This document shows, piece by piece, positions 1 through 7,341 of a DNA stretch of 13,934 nt (positions are counted from its first letter, which is position 1; every line of letters begins with the position of its first letter). Source of the stretch: Bacillota bacterium (lineage in GTDB: Bacteria; Bacillota; Clostridia; Christensenellales; SZUA-584). The stretch is taken from the NCBI GenBank assembly GCA_023390815.1, contig JAEWCC010000021.1, forward strand, positions 1 to 13,934. Direction: 5' to 3'. The notes below the pieces were generated by a model. The model searched no databases and was not told the DNA's origin. It saw only the letters and a program-made list of their open reading frames with translations. The position numbers were made by a program, and so were the translations under genes.

Positions 1-8
1 AGTTTCAT
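1..8 (-). CDS. Start of a further gene of the catabolic operon (cut by the window edge)
   Basis: An ATG at positions 8-6 on the minus strand is preceded by AAAAGGAG seven bases upstream, a strong ribosome binding site lying just after the dehydrogenase stop codon. Only ATGAAACT is visible, so the product cannot be named. The close spacing (18 bases from the dehydrogenase stop codon) and same direction suggest it is the fourth gene of the racemase-epimerase-dehydrogenase operon. Confidence 0.5.
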
Positions 9-26
9 ACCCTTGCTCCTTTTCAG

Positions 27-1064
27 TTAATTGATAAACAGCGCCTTGATTCCCTTCTCGGCCACCAGATCATTGAACACTTCTTCCCAGCTTTCGAGCC
101 CCGTCCTGTGTGTAATCACGTTGGCCAGCAGCTCTTCGTTCCTTGCGAGCAGCAGCAATGCCCGGTCCCACGCGGTATAGCTGCTGCTGTAGTTGAAATA
201 CACGTCGAGGCACTTGCCCATCGCGTCGTTCCACGGGAACCCCACGGCGTCCTTTGCGGATAGGCCGATTGCGCTCATTCTGCCGCACTTGCGCAGCGCT
301 TTAATGCACTGGCTTATCGCCGGGCCTGCGCCGCTCGTTTCGATGGCTACGTCCACGCCGCGCCCCTGTGTGTGCTGTTCGAGGACATCCTCAAGGCTCT
401 CCTGCTCAATGTTGACAATGACGTCAGTGCCCAGCTTCCTTGCGACCGGGAACCGGCAAAGGTTGCCTGTGTTCATGCCTGTCATGATGACCTTGTCTGC
501 GCCCATGCTTTTCGCGACGAACGCCGCGAGTATGCCAATCGGCCCGCTGCCCGTGACGAGTACCGTATCGCTGCATTCGATGCCGCAGCGTTCCGCCACC
601 TGATGCACCGTGATTGCGAGCGGTTCCGCCAAGGCAGCTACGTCGTAGCCGAGCTTATCCGGGATGCGGTGCAGTAGCACCGCAGGCACTGCCATGTACT
701 CTGCGAACGTGCCGGGCAGGCCCCAGCCGATGGAGCGTTTGTGCGGGCATATCTGGATGCGTCCCTGACGGCACAACTCGCACTTGCCGCACGCCATGGT
801 ATGCGGTTCCGCGACGACGCGGTCCCCCGCTTTCCAGTCTTTTACTTCCGTTCCTGTCTCCACGACCTCACCCGCGAACTCGTGTCCCATGATCATGGGA
901 GGCCAGTAGTTGACCGTATCGTGCCAGATATGCAGGTCCGACCCGCACACCCCTGCCGCGTGGATTTTAACGATTACCCAGTCCTGCGCAGGCAGCGTGG
1001 GGTACGGCATATCCTTCACTCCCACGTGTCCCGGCAGTTTGGCAGTTTTGACTAACGCTTTCAT
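27..1064 (-). CDS. Zinc-dependent alcohol/polyol dehydrogenase (MDR family, sorbitol/threonine dehydrogenase-like)
   Basis: This 345-residue cytosolic protein has the full layout of a medium-chain zinc dehydrogenase and probably oxidises a polyol, sugar or hydroxyacid carbon with a nicotinamide cofactor. Catalytic zinc ligands are seen as C40 (GVCGSD), H61-E62 (MGHEF) and E147 (ALAEPL). The four structural-zinc cysteines are C92, C95, C98 and C106. The Rossmann glycine motif GSGPIG lies at 172-177. Length is typical of the family. The ATG overlaps the stop codon of the DUF4432 gene as ATGA, so the two are translationally coupled. The acidic residue that usually marks NAD preference at the end of the second Rossmann strand is not obvious: the stretch MTGMNTGNLCR (194-204) is unusual, so NAD versus NADP is left open. 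The family is certain; the substrate is not and can only be inferred from the neighbours. Confidence 0.93.
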   Translation of the reverse strand: MKALVKTAKLPGHVGVKDMPYPTLPAQDWVIVKIHAAGVCGSDLHIWHDTVNYWPPMIMGHEFAGEVVETGTEVKDWKAGDRVVAEPHTMACGKCELCRQGRIQICPHKRSIGWGLPGTFAEYMAVPAVLLHRIPDKLGYDVAALAEPLAITVHQVAERCGIECSDTVLVTGSGPIGILAAFVAKSMGADKVIMTGMNTGNLCRFPVARKLGTDVIVNIEQESLEDVLEQHTQGRGVDVAIETSGAGPAISQCIKALRKCGRMSAIGLSAKDAVGFPWNDAMGKCLDVYFNYSSSYTAWDRALLLLARNEELLANVITHRTGLESWEEVFNDLVAEKGIKALFIN

Positions 1065-2122
1065 ACCTTCTCCTGATATCTCTGTAAATGCTTTTCGATC
1101 TGTTCCCGGCCCGGCAGCACGCCAATCTCCAGCGTGGCGATGTACACCTCTTCCGGATGGATGGTGATGAGACGGCCATTCTCCCTTGCGCTCTTGCGCC
1201 CTTCGGGCAGGCTGAGCCCCGGCTCCAACCCCACCACGTAGTCCTGCTCCCCTGTCATCTTCCAGACATCGAAGTACGGCAGTTGCTTCGGTGAGTACGT
1301 GACGTATACGCCGAAATCCAGCTCATGGTTGACGAGCGCCACGGAGACCTTGTCCCTGTCCCCAGGCATGTCATGGGCGATGCACTGATATGCGTACCCC
1401 TTCGTGGGCGGCAGGAACGAATCATATGTCACGTCTGTCTCCTCACCGGCCAGCAGCCAGGTGCGTTCCGCTTGTGAATACAGCTTTGTGTGCGGAGAGA
1501 GCATCGGGAAGCCAAAGTTCATGTGATACATCATCATGAGGGGTGTATCGTTATAGCCCTCGTTTTCAATCATGTCGGTGATGCGAATTTTCGGCTCGCC
1601 AAGCTTGATGGAAATCTCGCGCGTGAGCGTCAGGTTTTCGTGATACAGGCAGGACTGGCGTACGGTTCCCTTGACTTCGACATAGTAGTCGTCGTCCGCC
1701 CAGTACTCCTCCACCTGTACCCGTTCCGCGGGCAGATTGCCGATCCGGTCGTGCACACCCAGCTCCATGCCGCCGTCGAAGCCACCCTCGCCGACGTTGG
1801 TGAGACCGCAGGTGGAGAGCAGCCCGCCCGAAAAGCTGCGGAAGAAGCCCGTGCCGCCGTTCTCGAAATACTGAGGCCCAACGATGCCGTTTTTGCACAA
1901 CCACGCGAGCGGTTTGCCGCAGTACGAGGCATACCCGATATCCATGCCCTTATCAGGCAGCACGGCAAAAGACAAGCCCGTATCGTTGTACATCTCCACC
2001 GCTTTGACGCCTTCCTGCCGACCGCCGCGGTATGTGACCTCGCGCGCGCCTGCAATCTGGCCCATGCGGCCGACATGCCGCTGCAGTTCCGCCCGCTTTA
2101 AGCCTTTAATAACATCACTCAT
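1061..2122 (-). CDS. DUF4432 family protein (aldose 1-epimerase-like fold)
   Basis: A 353-residue soluble protein without signal peptide or membrane segment, related to the galactose-mutarotase superfamily through DUF4432. Recognisable parts are the LPDKGMDIG stretch near 55-63, CGLTNVG at 105-111, VHDRIG at 123-128, YHMNFGFPML at 199-208 and GLEPG at 298-302. H200 and E300 sit where aldose epimerases carry their catalytic histidine and glutamate; this mapping is by eye. The expected role is interconversion of sugar anomers, or binding of a sugar derivative, in the cytosol. The ATG overlaps the stop of the racemase homologue as ATGA, with AGGAG eight bases upstream, and its own stop overlaps the dehydrogenase start in the same way. 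It is thus the middle gene of a tightly coupled three-gene module. Family assignment is good; the exact reaction is unknown. Confidence 0.85.
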   Translation of the reverse strand: MSDVIKGLKRAELQRHVGRMGQIAGAREVTYRGGRQEGVKAVEMYNDTGLSFAVLPDKGMDIGYASYCGKPLAWLCKNGIVGPQYFENGGTGFFRSFSGGLLSTCGLTNVGEGGFDGGMELGVHDRIGNLPAERVQVEEYWADDDYYVEVKGTVRQSCLYHENLTLTREISIKLGEPKIRITDMIENEGYNDTPLMMMYHMNFGFPMLSPHTKLYSQAERTWLLAGEETDVTYDSFLPPTKGYAYQCIAHDMPGDRDKVSVALVNHELDFGVYVTYSPKQLPYFDVWKMTGEQDYVVGLEPGLSLPEGRKSARENGRLITIHPEEVYIATLEIGVLPGREQIEKHLQRYQEKV

Positions 2123-3411
2123 ATGGAGTTCTCCTCACGGAATCCCGTAAACGTTCCTGATGCGTCAAACGCCGCCCGGTACGGTTGGGGATGCAACTTC
2201 AAGGCCGGGTCCCTCTCGGCTTCTTCGCAGAACAACCCTTCGGACACATAGAAGTGATCGACGGAAAGGGTATCCCTGATCCAGACGATACGGCTGCCAA
2301 ACTTCCCTTCCTGCGTGCAGGTCTTAATCAGAAATTTCACACACAGCTCGTCGCTTGGCATCACGGCGGGCAGCTTCACCGCCGTGGTCTCGGCGGAAGT
2401 AATGGCGTTGGGGTACGTCTGGTCAAACGCAACGTTCCGGAAAAACGCTTCCGTGACCGCATCCGCCAGCCCCATGCCATTGCTGTTGCCGTGGGATTTC
2501 TCCGTCAGCGCAAAAACGCCGATACGCTCCGCGAACGGACGCGATATCCCCAGCGATGCCGAGCGCCCAATCACGTTGCTGTCCATGCCCGTGCCGCTCA
2601 GGTCCTTGCCCATACGCTCGCACACGATGATATCCACCTTGTCAAACGGCACCACCGGCACGAGTTTTTTGGCATCCTCAAGCAGCAGCGGCTCCTCTTC
2701 CTCAATGCACTCCGCCGGTATCGCTGCAATCTTCCACGTTCCGTGGAACGCGTTTTCGATGATGCCAATTCCGAACGGAACGCGGCATCGTGCCAGTATC
2801 TCTCTGCCGATGGCGAGTACGTTTTTGGACATATCCGGCATGCCGAGCTTGTGGCATACGCTCGCGCCATGCTGCTTGCCCAGGCCGATCGCCATCATTT
2901 TCATGAGGCCGCTCTCGAAAGCTCCCTTGAAGTCCGTATGCGGCTTGATGCGCCCCATCGGGATGATATGGTCCGCCGAGAGCGCCCATTTGTCCACGTG
3001 CACCGGGATGCCACTGGGCGTTTCCCCGATGCACACCGTCTCCATGCAGGAGCGAATGGGCACGCCCATGCTTTCCTCCCTGATTCCAAAGCCCGCCAGC
3101 ATCGCTTCTTGCCCCTCCGCCGTCGCGCCGCCGTGGCTGCCCATGGCGGGCACGATAAAAGGCTGCGCGCCGCGTGCCTTAAGCGCACCGATTAGCGCGC
3201 TCAGCATCTCGGGGAGATGGCTGATTTCCCGGCTGCCCGCCGTGATAGCCACCGTTTCGTTTGGGTGGATGCGTTCAAGCGTACCCTTTCGCGTGAGACT
3301 GCGGACCAACTCCTCCGCTGCGTCGGATATACAGTTTTTTTCGATGGCATATTCCGCCCTGTAGAAGCACGGAATACAAGCATCGCGCAGCAGGTCTGAA
3401 ACGTTGCTCAT
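2119..3411 (-). CDS. LarA-like nickel-pincer cofactor-dependent racemase/epimerase homologue (DUF2088-type)
   Basis: A 430-residue cytosolic protein related to lactate racemase LarA, whose family racemises or epimerises alpha-hydroxyacids with a nickel pincer nucleotide. Residues that match LarA in spacing are R61 (TAGSRE; LarA R75), H93 (MGSHGG; H108), H158 (IKPHTD; H174), K171 (LMKMM; K184, cofactor attachment) and H187 (VCHKLG; H200, nickel ligand). The intervals are 32, 65, 13 and 16 residues against 33, 66, 10 and 16 in LarA. The aspartate at LarA position 72 seems to be replaced (A58). Start at 3411 is preferred because GGAG lies seven bases upstream; an ATG eleven codons earlier (3444) has no ribosome binding site and lies at the predicted transcription start. 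It is first of three ATGA-coupled genes. No cofactor synthesis genes (larB, larC, larE) are in the window. Substrate unknown. Confidence 0.85.
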   Translation of the reverse strand: MSNVSDLLRDACIPCFYRAEYAIEKNCISDAAEELVRSLTRKGTLERIHPNETVAITAGSREISHLPEMLSALIGALKARGAQPFIVPAMGSHGGATAEGQEAMLAGFGIREESMGVPIRSCMETVCIGETPSGIPVHVDKWALSADHIIPMGRIKPHTDFKGAFESGLMKMMAIGLGKQHGASVCHKLGMPDMSKNVLAIGREILARCRVPFGIGIIENAFHGTWKIAAIPAECIEEEEPLLLEDAKKLVPVVPFDKVDIIVCERMGKDLSGTGMDSNVIGRSASLGISRPFAERIGVFALTEKSHGNSNGMGLADAVTEAFFRNVAFDQTYPNAITSAETTAVKLPAVMPSDELCVKFLIKTCTQEGKFGSRIVWIRDTLSVDHFYVSEGLFCEEAERDPALKLHPQPYRAAFDASGTFTGFREENSI

Positions 3412-3438
3412 GCAAATTCTCCATTGTCCTCTTAGCGC

Positions 3439-3479
3439 ATTCAATTCTGTTTATAAGCAACCGAATAGCCGATTCAATT
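3439..3479 (-). repeat. Two direct copies of AATTGAAT around the candidate promoter
   Basis: The 8-base word AATTGAAT occurs on the minus strand at 3479-3472 and again at 3446-3439, 33 bases apart, which is about three helical turns. One copy overlaps the -35 box and the other lies at the predicted transcription start. Direct repeats at helical spacing suit an AraC-type or other dimeric regulator, but this is inference and the words are short and AT-rich. Confidence 0.3.
3450..3477 (-). promoter_or_regulatory. Candidate sigma-A promoter of the racemase-epimerase-dehydrogenase operon
   Basis: On the minus strand TTGAAT (3477-3472) and TATAAA (3455-3450) are separated by 16 bases, close to the sigma-A consensus. 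A start of transcription near 3443 would leave a leader of about 30 bases before the ATG at 3411. It lies in the 140-base gap after the permease gene, where no convincing terminator is seen, so read-through from the transporter operon is also possible. Confidence 0.5.
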
Positions 3480-3551
3480 TTGTTTTTTGTACTTTCACTA
3501 TACAAATTGGATAGAAGCCCACAGGTTAACGCGGCATTCTATAGCTCATCT

Positions 3552-4523
3552 TTACTTTTTGGCCTTCTTGGACCATGTCTGCACGGATATGCCTACCGCA
3601 ATGAGAATGACCAGACCTTTCAACACATATTGCCAGTAGGATGATACCTGCAAAATGTTCAGGCCATTGCTCATTACGCCGAGTATCAGCGCGCCGACCA
3701 GCGTCATTTGTATCTTGCCCTCCCCGCCGGAGAGCTTGGTTCCCCCGATGACGGTTGCGGCAATGGCGTCCATCTCCCAGCCGTCGCATGCGGTAGGCTG
3801 ACCGCTGTCGAGGCGCGAAGCCAGCACGATACCCGCAAGTGCCGCGAGCGTGCCGGAGAGCGTATAGGTAATGGTGGTGTAGAGCTTGACGTTGATGCCC
3901 GACAGCCGCACCGCCTCAGTGTTGCCGCCGATTGCATAGACGTATCGTCCGAACTTGGTGTAGTTAAGTACGATGAAAAGTATCACGTACACCACCACAA
4001 TGATCCAGAACGGAACCGGCAGCCCCAAGAACAAGCCCTTGCCGATCTTCTGAAAATCATCTCCCAGATCGGAGATCGGCAGCCCACCGGTGAGCAGGAA
4101 CCCTACGCCCCGAACGAGCGTCATCACCGAAAGCGTGACAATAAAGAACGGAATTTTGAGCATCGTGATGACCGTACCGTTTATCGTGCCGATAATGGCG
4201 CCGGTGATAAGCCCCACAAATATCGCGAGCACCATGTTTGTGCCGCCCCGCAGCAGAAAAGCTGCGATCAGGGAGGAAAAGCATGCCACCGAGCCAACGG
4301 AGAGGTCGATACCGCCGATCAGCAGTACGATGGTCATGCCGCCCGCGAGTATCGAGTTGGTGGCGATCTGTTTAAAGATATTTTCGACGTTGCCGCCGGA
4401 TAGAAATACATTGCCCTTCGCGATGGAGAGTATGAGGCATATGCCGATAAATACGAATATCGTGGCAAAATCCCTCATATTAAATCTCTTCAGTCTGATG
4501 GCCGAATGATTATTTTCGCTCAT
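3552..4523 (-). CDS. Sugar ABC transporter permease (RbsC/CUT2 type)
   Basis: A 323-residue integral membrane protein of the BPD_transp_2 family, forming the membrane channel of the importer, probably as a homodimer. Hydrophobic segments run through most of the chain, starting at about 20-36. Family motifs include GGIDLSVGS (70-78), the cytoplasmic loop FGRYVYAIGGNTEAVRLSGI (191-210) that contacts the ATPase, and MDAIAATVIGGTKLSGG (251-267). Length is normal for the family. The ATG is preceded by AAAGGAG at seven bases, and this site lies in the 15-base gap after the ATPase stop codon, so the two genes are surely cotranscribed. It is the last gene of the binding protein-ATPase-permease operon. 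The transported sugar cannot be read from the sequence. Confidence 0.96.
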   Translation of the reverse strand: MSENNHSAIRLKRFNMRDFATIFVFIGICLILSIAKGNVFLSGGNVENIFKQIATNSILAGGMTIVLLIGGIDLSVGSVACFSSLIAAFLLRGGTNMVLAIFVGLITGAIIGTINGTVITMLKIPFFIVTLSVMTLVRGVGFLLTGGLPISDLGDDFQKIGKGLFLGLPVPFWIIVVVYVILFIVLNYTKFGRYVYAIGGNTEAVRLSGINVKLYTTITYTLSGTLAALAGIVLASRLDSGQPTACDGWEMDAIAATVIGGTKLSGGEGKIQMTLVGALILGVMSNGLNILQVSSYWQYVLKGLVILIAVGISVQTWSKKAKK

Positions 4524-4538
4524 TGGAGTTCTCCTTTT

Positions 4539-6023
4539 TTAAGCTTCAATGCCGGTGGAATATGAAAGTATACGCTCCTGCGTTGCCTCGCGCCCCATAA
4601 TCTCGGCAGCTATGCTGCCTTGGCGCATAATCATGATACGATCGCTGATCTGGAGTATCTCGGGCAGATCGGAGGATATTACGATCACACATATTCCTTC
4701 GGCCAATAGATTTTTCATCAGTTCGTATATCTCAGCCTTCGCGCCCACGTCTATACCTCTGGTAGGCTCGTCAAATATCAGCACTTCCGGCTTCGCGAAC
4801 AGCCATTTTGCCAGAACGACCTTTTGTTGGTTCCCGCCGGAAAGGTTTTTAGACTGCTGATAAATACTCGGGGTTTTAATATTCAATGACTTAACATAGT
4901 CGCCCGCAACCTTCGACTCAACTTTTCTGTTTATGAAAAGCGAGCGAATTACAGCCGCAATGTTGGTCAGCGTAATGTTTTTTCGAATATCCAGCGATAA
5001 AACCAGTCCCGCGCTCTTCCGGTCCTCGGGCATCAGCGAGATCCCATTTTTGATTGCGCTCCTGATGCTGTTGATCTTCACCTTTTTCCCGTGCATATAG
5101 ATTTCGCCGCTGTCGAACTTATCGGCGCCAAAAACAGCGCGCATCAATTCAGTTCTGCCTGCGCCTACAAGACCGGAAAAACCAAGGATCTCGTTTTTAT
5201 ATGCCTTGAAGCTTACGTCCTTTACGGTATCGCCCACGGACAGGTTCTTTACCTCCAGAACCAGGTCGCCGCGCGCACCGCTGCTATGCTTATTGTCGCT
5301 GACCTCGCGGCCTACCATCAGCTTGACGAGCCCGTATTTATCGGTTTCGCCTATATTCATGGTCTTGATCAGTTTTCCGTCCCTGAACACGGTGACGCGG
5401 TCTGCGATCTGGAAAACCTCCTCGAGCCGGTGAGAGATATATATGATTGTAACGCCCTGCTCTTTTAACGTCTTTATGGTGCTGAATAGCGCGTCTATCT
5501 CCGTTGTTGTGAGCGATGCCGTCGGCTCATCCATGATCAGCAGCTTGGCGTTCCACGAGATGGCTTTTGCAATCTCCACCATCTGCATTTGCGCGATACT
5601 CAGTCTGCCCACCTTTGTTTTCAGATCGTAGCGGATGTTGAGCGTATCGCATATCGCTTTTGCTTTGTCGTACAGGTCTTTTCTGTTGATGAAGCCGACC
5701 TTTGAAGCCTCCTGCCCCAACATGATGTTCTCTGCGATATTCAGATTCGGATTAAGGTTGAGCTCCTGATAGATGATACTGATGCCTTGTTCCTTTGCGT
5801 CATGGGGTTTATTAATCTCTACCTTCTTTCCCTGAAAGCAGATGGTTCCGGAGGTTTTACTGATTGCGCCTGCCAGGATTTTGAGCAGCGTCGATTTGCC
5901 TGCGCCGTTCTCACCGCATATCGCCATCAGCTCGCCTTCCTCAATATCCATAGACACATCGTCCAATGCCACAACGCCTGGATATATCTTCGTAATGTTT
6001 TGCACTGATAGGATTGTTCCCAC
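4539..6023 (-). CDS. Sugar ABC transporter ATP-binding protein with two cassettes (RbsA/MglA/XylG type)
   Basis: A 494-residue cytosolic ATPase that powers import. The first cassette has Walker A GENGAGKST (37-45), the signature LSIAQ (141-145), Walker B LLIMDEP (161-167) and the switch histidine H198. The second has the degenerate Walker A GLVGAGRTE (284-292), the signature LSGGNQQ (394-400), Walker B VLIFDEP (414-420) and SSDLPEIL in place of the switch histidine region. This asymmetry, with one canonical and one degenerate site, is usual for the CUT2 sugar family. The start codon is GTG at 6023, supported by GGGAGG a few bases upstream. The gene follows the lipoprotein gene after 72 bases that contain a hairpin, and lies 15 bases before the permease. 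The gene set makes a complete importer. Confidence 0.96.
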   Translation of the reverse strand: MGTILSVQNITKIYPGVVALDDVSMDIEEGELMAICGENGAGKSTLLKILAGAISKTSGTICFQGKKVEINKPHDAKEQGISIIYQELNLNPNLNIAENIMLGQEASKVGFINRKDLYDKAKAICDTLNIRYDLKTKVGRLSIAQMQMVEIAKAISWNAKLLIMDEPTASLTTTEIDALFSTIKTLKEQGVTIIYISHRLEEVFQIADRVTVFRDGKLIKTMNIGETDKYGLVKLMVGREVSDNKHSSGARGDLVLEVKNLSVGDTVKDVSFKAYKNEILGFSGLVGAGRTELMRAVFGADKFDSGEIYMHGKKVKINSIRSAIKNGISLMPEDRKSAGLVLSLDIRKNITLTNIAAVIRSLFINRKVESKVAGDYVKSLNIKTPSIYQQSKNLSGGNQQKVVLAKWLFAKPEVLIFDEPTRGIDVGAKAEIYELMKNLLAEGICVIVISSDLPEILQISDRIMIMRQGSIAAEIMGREATQERILSYSTGIEA

Positions 6024-6045
6024 TTTTTCACCTCCCGGGTTTCTT

Positions 6046-6077
6046 AAAAGGGGGAAGAAAGCATGCTCCCTTCCCCC
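6046..6077 (-). terminator. Strong intercistronic hairpin with short T tract between binding-protein and ATPase genes
   Basis: On the minus strand GGGGGAAG (6077-6070) pairs with CTTCCCCC (6057-6050); the inside continues with two G-T wobbles and the palindrome AGCATGCT. TTTT follows directly (6049-6046). It begins 18 bases after the lipoprotein stop codon and ends just before the ATPase ribosome binding site. In such operons a hairpin here commonly acts as a partial terminator or mRNA stabiliser, giving more binding protein than ATPase and permease. The T tract is short, so read-through is expected. Confidence 0.7.
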
Positions 6078-6095
6078 TCACGGCCAAGTTAAGAA

Positions 6096-7163
6096 TTAGT
6101 TAGAAGGGGTATAGTACTGGTTTACATTCTCAGCGGTAACGAGATACTGTGCGGCATCGCTGCACTTCACCCATTCGCCCAGATCTTCGCCTTCGATCTT
6201 GCGAATCGCGGCGTCGATCGCGTCTGCTCCGATGATCATGCCATCAGCCGCTACGCTGGCCTTGATGTATCCGCCTTCAGCCATATTCTTTTTCTCGTCC
6301 TGTCCCGCGTCAAAACCGATGACGCAGATCTTCGCGGGATCGGCACCGGCGGATTCATATGCCGCTGCCGCACCCTTGGCACTGTCGCCGTTGATGCCAA
6401 ACATGATGTTGATGTCCGGGTTCGCCTGAAGGATATCCTCGGCGGTCTTCAGCGCGCCTTCCATGGTGGCGCCGCAATCGATCGCGGTAACCCATTCCAC
6501 ATCGGGAGCGACGGAAGCGAGACCTTCCTGATAGCCCTTCGCACGGTCACGGCAGTTCTGGAAGTAGGGGTAGTCGAGCAGCGCGGCCTTGCCCTTGCCC
6601 CCGTTGTTGTCGACAGCCCACTGGCCGGCATACTGGCCCGCCATGTAAGCACCGGCATACTGGTCGGTTCCGATGAGGGGATAAACACCTTCGGTCAGCG
6701 TCATCTCAACGAGCACGGGGATACCGGCTTCTTCGGCAGCGACGAGTGCGGGTTTAATGCCTTCGGGGTTGGTGGGCGAGCAGATGATCGCATCGACCTG
6801 CTGGGCAACGAAGTCCTCGATCTGTGAAGTCTGCGTGGCAACATCCCAATTAGGATCGCTGATCACCACCGTGACGCCACGGTCGGTTGCTGCGGCTTTA
6901 ATACCCTCCAGATAGACGATGTAATACTCATGCTGTGTGGTCAGCGGAGAAATGCCGATGACATAGTTTTTTATGGCTTTTTCGCCCGGCTGCGTTTTGC
7001 CGGTTTCACCCGTCTGATCGACGGAAGCTGCCGGGGCAGATTCTGAGACCTCAGCCGCAGGCTTCGATTCGGACGGGGCAGGCGCAGGAGTGGAGCATGC
7101 CGAGAATGCGAACGCAAGCATCAGCAGCACCAGCAGTAAGGACAAGGGTCTGAGCTTTTTCAT
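6096..7163 (-). CDS. Sugar ABC transporter substrate-binding lipoprotein (third copy, transport partner)
   Basis: A 355-residue extracytoplasmic binding protein of the RbsB-like Peripla_BP_4 family. Residues 1-22 form a lipoprotein signal (KK, hydrophobic run, FSAC) with C23 as the lipid-bearing cysteine. Residues 24-66 are a Pro/Ala/Ser/Glu-rich linker, and the binding domain starts at NYVIGISPLTTQHEYY. Shared ligand-fold motifs include TDQYAG, DYPYF, GINGDSAKGA and GFDAG. Start at 7163 is chosen because GGAGG lies nine bases upstream and the signal begins there; fifteen extra upstream codons are unlikely to be translated. It heads the operon with the ATPase and permease, which makes it the likely transport component. 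It resembles the two lipoproteins of the sensory operon, but less than those resemble each other. Confidence 0.94.
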   Translation of the reverse strand: MKKLRPLSLLLVLLMLAFAFSACSTPAPAPSESKPAAEVSESAPAASVDQTGETGKTQPGEKAIKNYVIGISPLTTQHEYYIVYLEGIKAAATDRGVTVVISDPNWDVATQTSQIEDFVAQQVDAIICSPTNPEGIKPALVAAEEAGIPVLVEMTLTEGVYPLIGTDQYAGAYMAGQYAGQWAVDNNGGKGKAALLDYPYFQNCRDRAKGYQEGLASVAPDVEWVTAIDCGATMEGALKTAEDILQANPDINIMFGINGDSAKGAAAAYESAGADPAKICVIGFDAGQDEKKNMAEGGYIKASVAADGMIIGADAIDAAIRKIEGEDLGEWVKCSDAAQYLVTAENVNQYYTPSN

Positions 7164-7189
7164 CAAACTTAACCTCCAAAATACATTGT

Positions 7190-7205
7190 TCTGATGTCCA
7201 TCAGA
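7190..7205. promoter_or_regulatory. Inverted repeat upstream of the transporter operon, candidate operator
   Basis: TCTGATG and CATCAGA flank a two-base centre (TC on the plus strand), a perfect 7-base inverted repeat. It lies 27 to 42 bases before the ATG of the transporter lipoprotein and downstream of the probable terminator of the sensory operon. The position suits an operator or regulator site for the transport operon. No good -35/-10 pair is seen here, as expected if the promoter needs an activator. The regulator that binds is not known. Confidence 0.4.
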
Positions 7206-7233
7206 CATGCCGAATTGTACATGGGGCAGCGAT

Positions 7234-7275
7234 AAAAAAATATCCGAGCATCTTTTTGGACTATCCCGGATTTTT
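7234..7275 (-). terminator. Probable intrinsic terminator of the sensory operon
   Basis: On the minus strand ATCCGGG (7271-7265) pairs with CTCGGAT (7248-7242), including one G-T wobble; the loop is 16 bases. The stem can be extended by A-T pairs past a bulge, and a run of seven T follows (7240-7234). It begins about 66 bases after the stop of the second sensory lipoprotein and would separate the sensory operon from the transporter operon. The long loop makes it a moderate call. Confidence 0.5.
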
Positions 7276-7341
7276 AAGCTTTGTATTCGGTTTTATGGAG
7301 AGAAAGAATAAACAGGATATGCGGTTCTGTTCCTCAGCCGG

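Noticed and set aside
2185..3195. Long plus-strand frame of 336 codons opposite the racemase homologue
   Set aside because: It is a mirror frame of a clearly conserved gene, rich in His and Arg, without a domain.
3412..3444. Upstream ATG at 3444 for the racemase homologue
   Set aside because: No ribosome binding site there, and the candidate promoter would place the transcript start at it; ATG 3411 has GGAG at the right distance.
6024..6095. Riboswitch in the gap between binding-protein and ATPase genes
   Set aside because: The gap is only 72 bases and is explained by one hairpin plus the ribosome binding site; no known aptamer core is seen.
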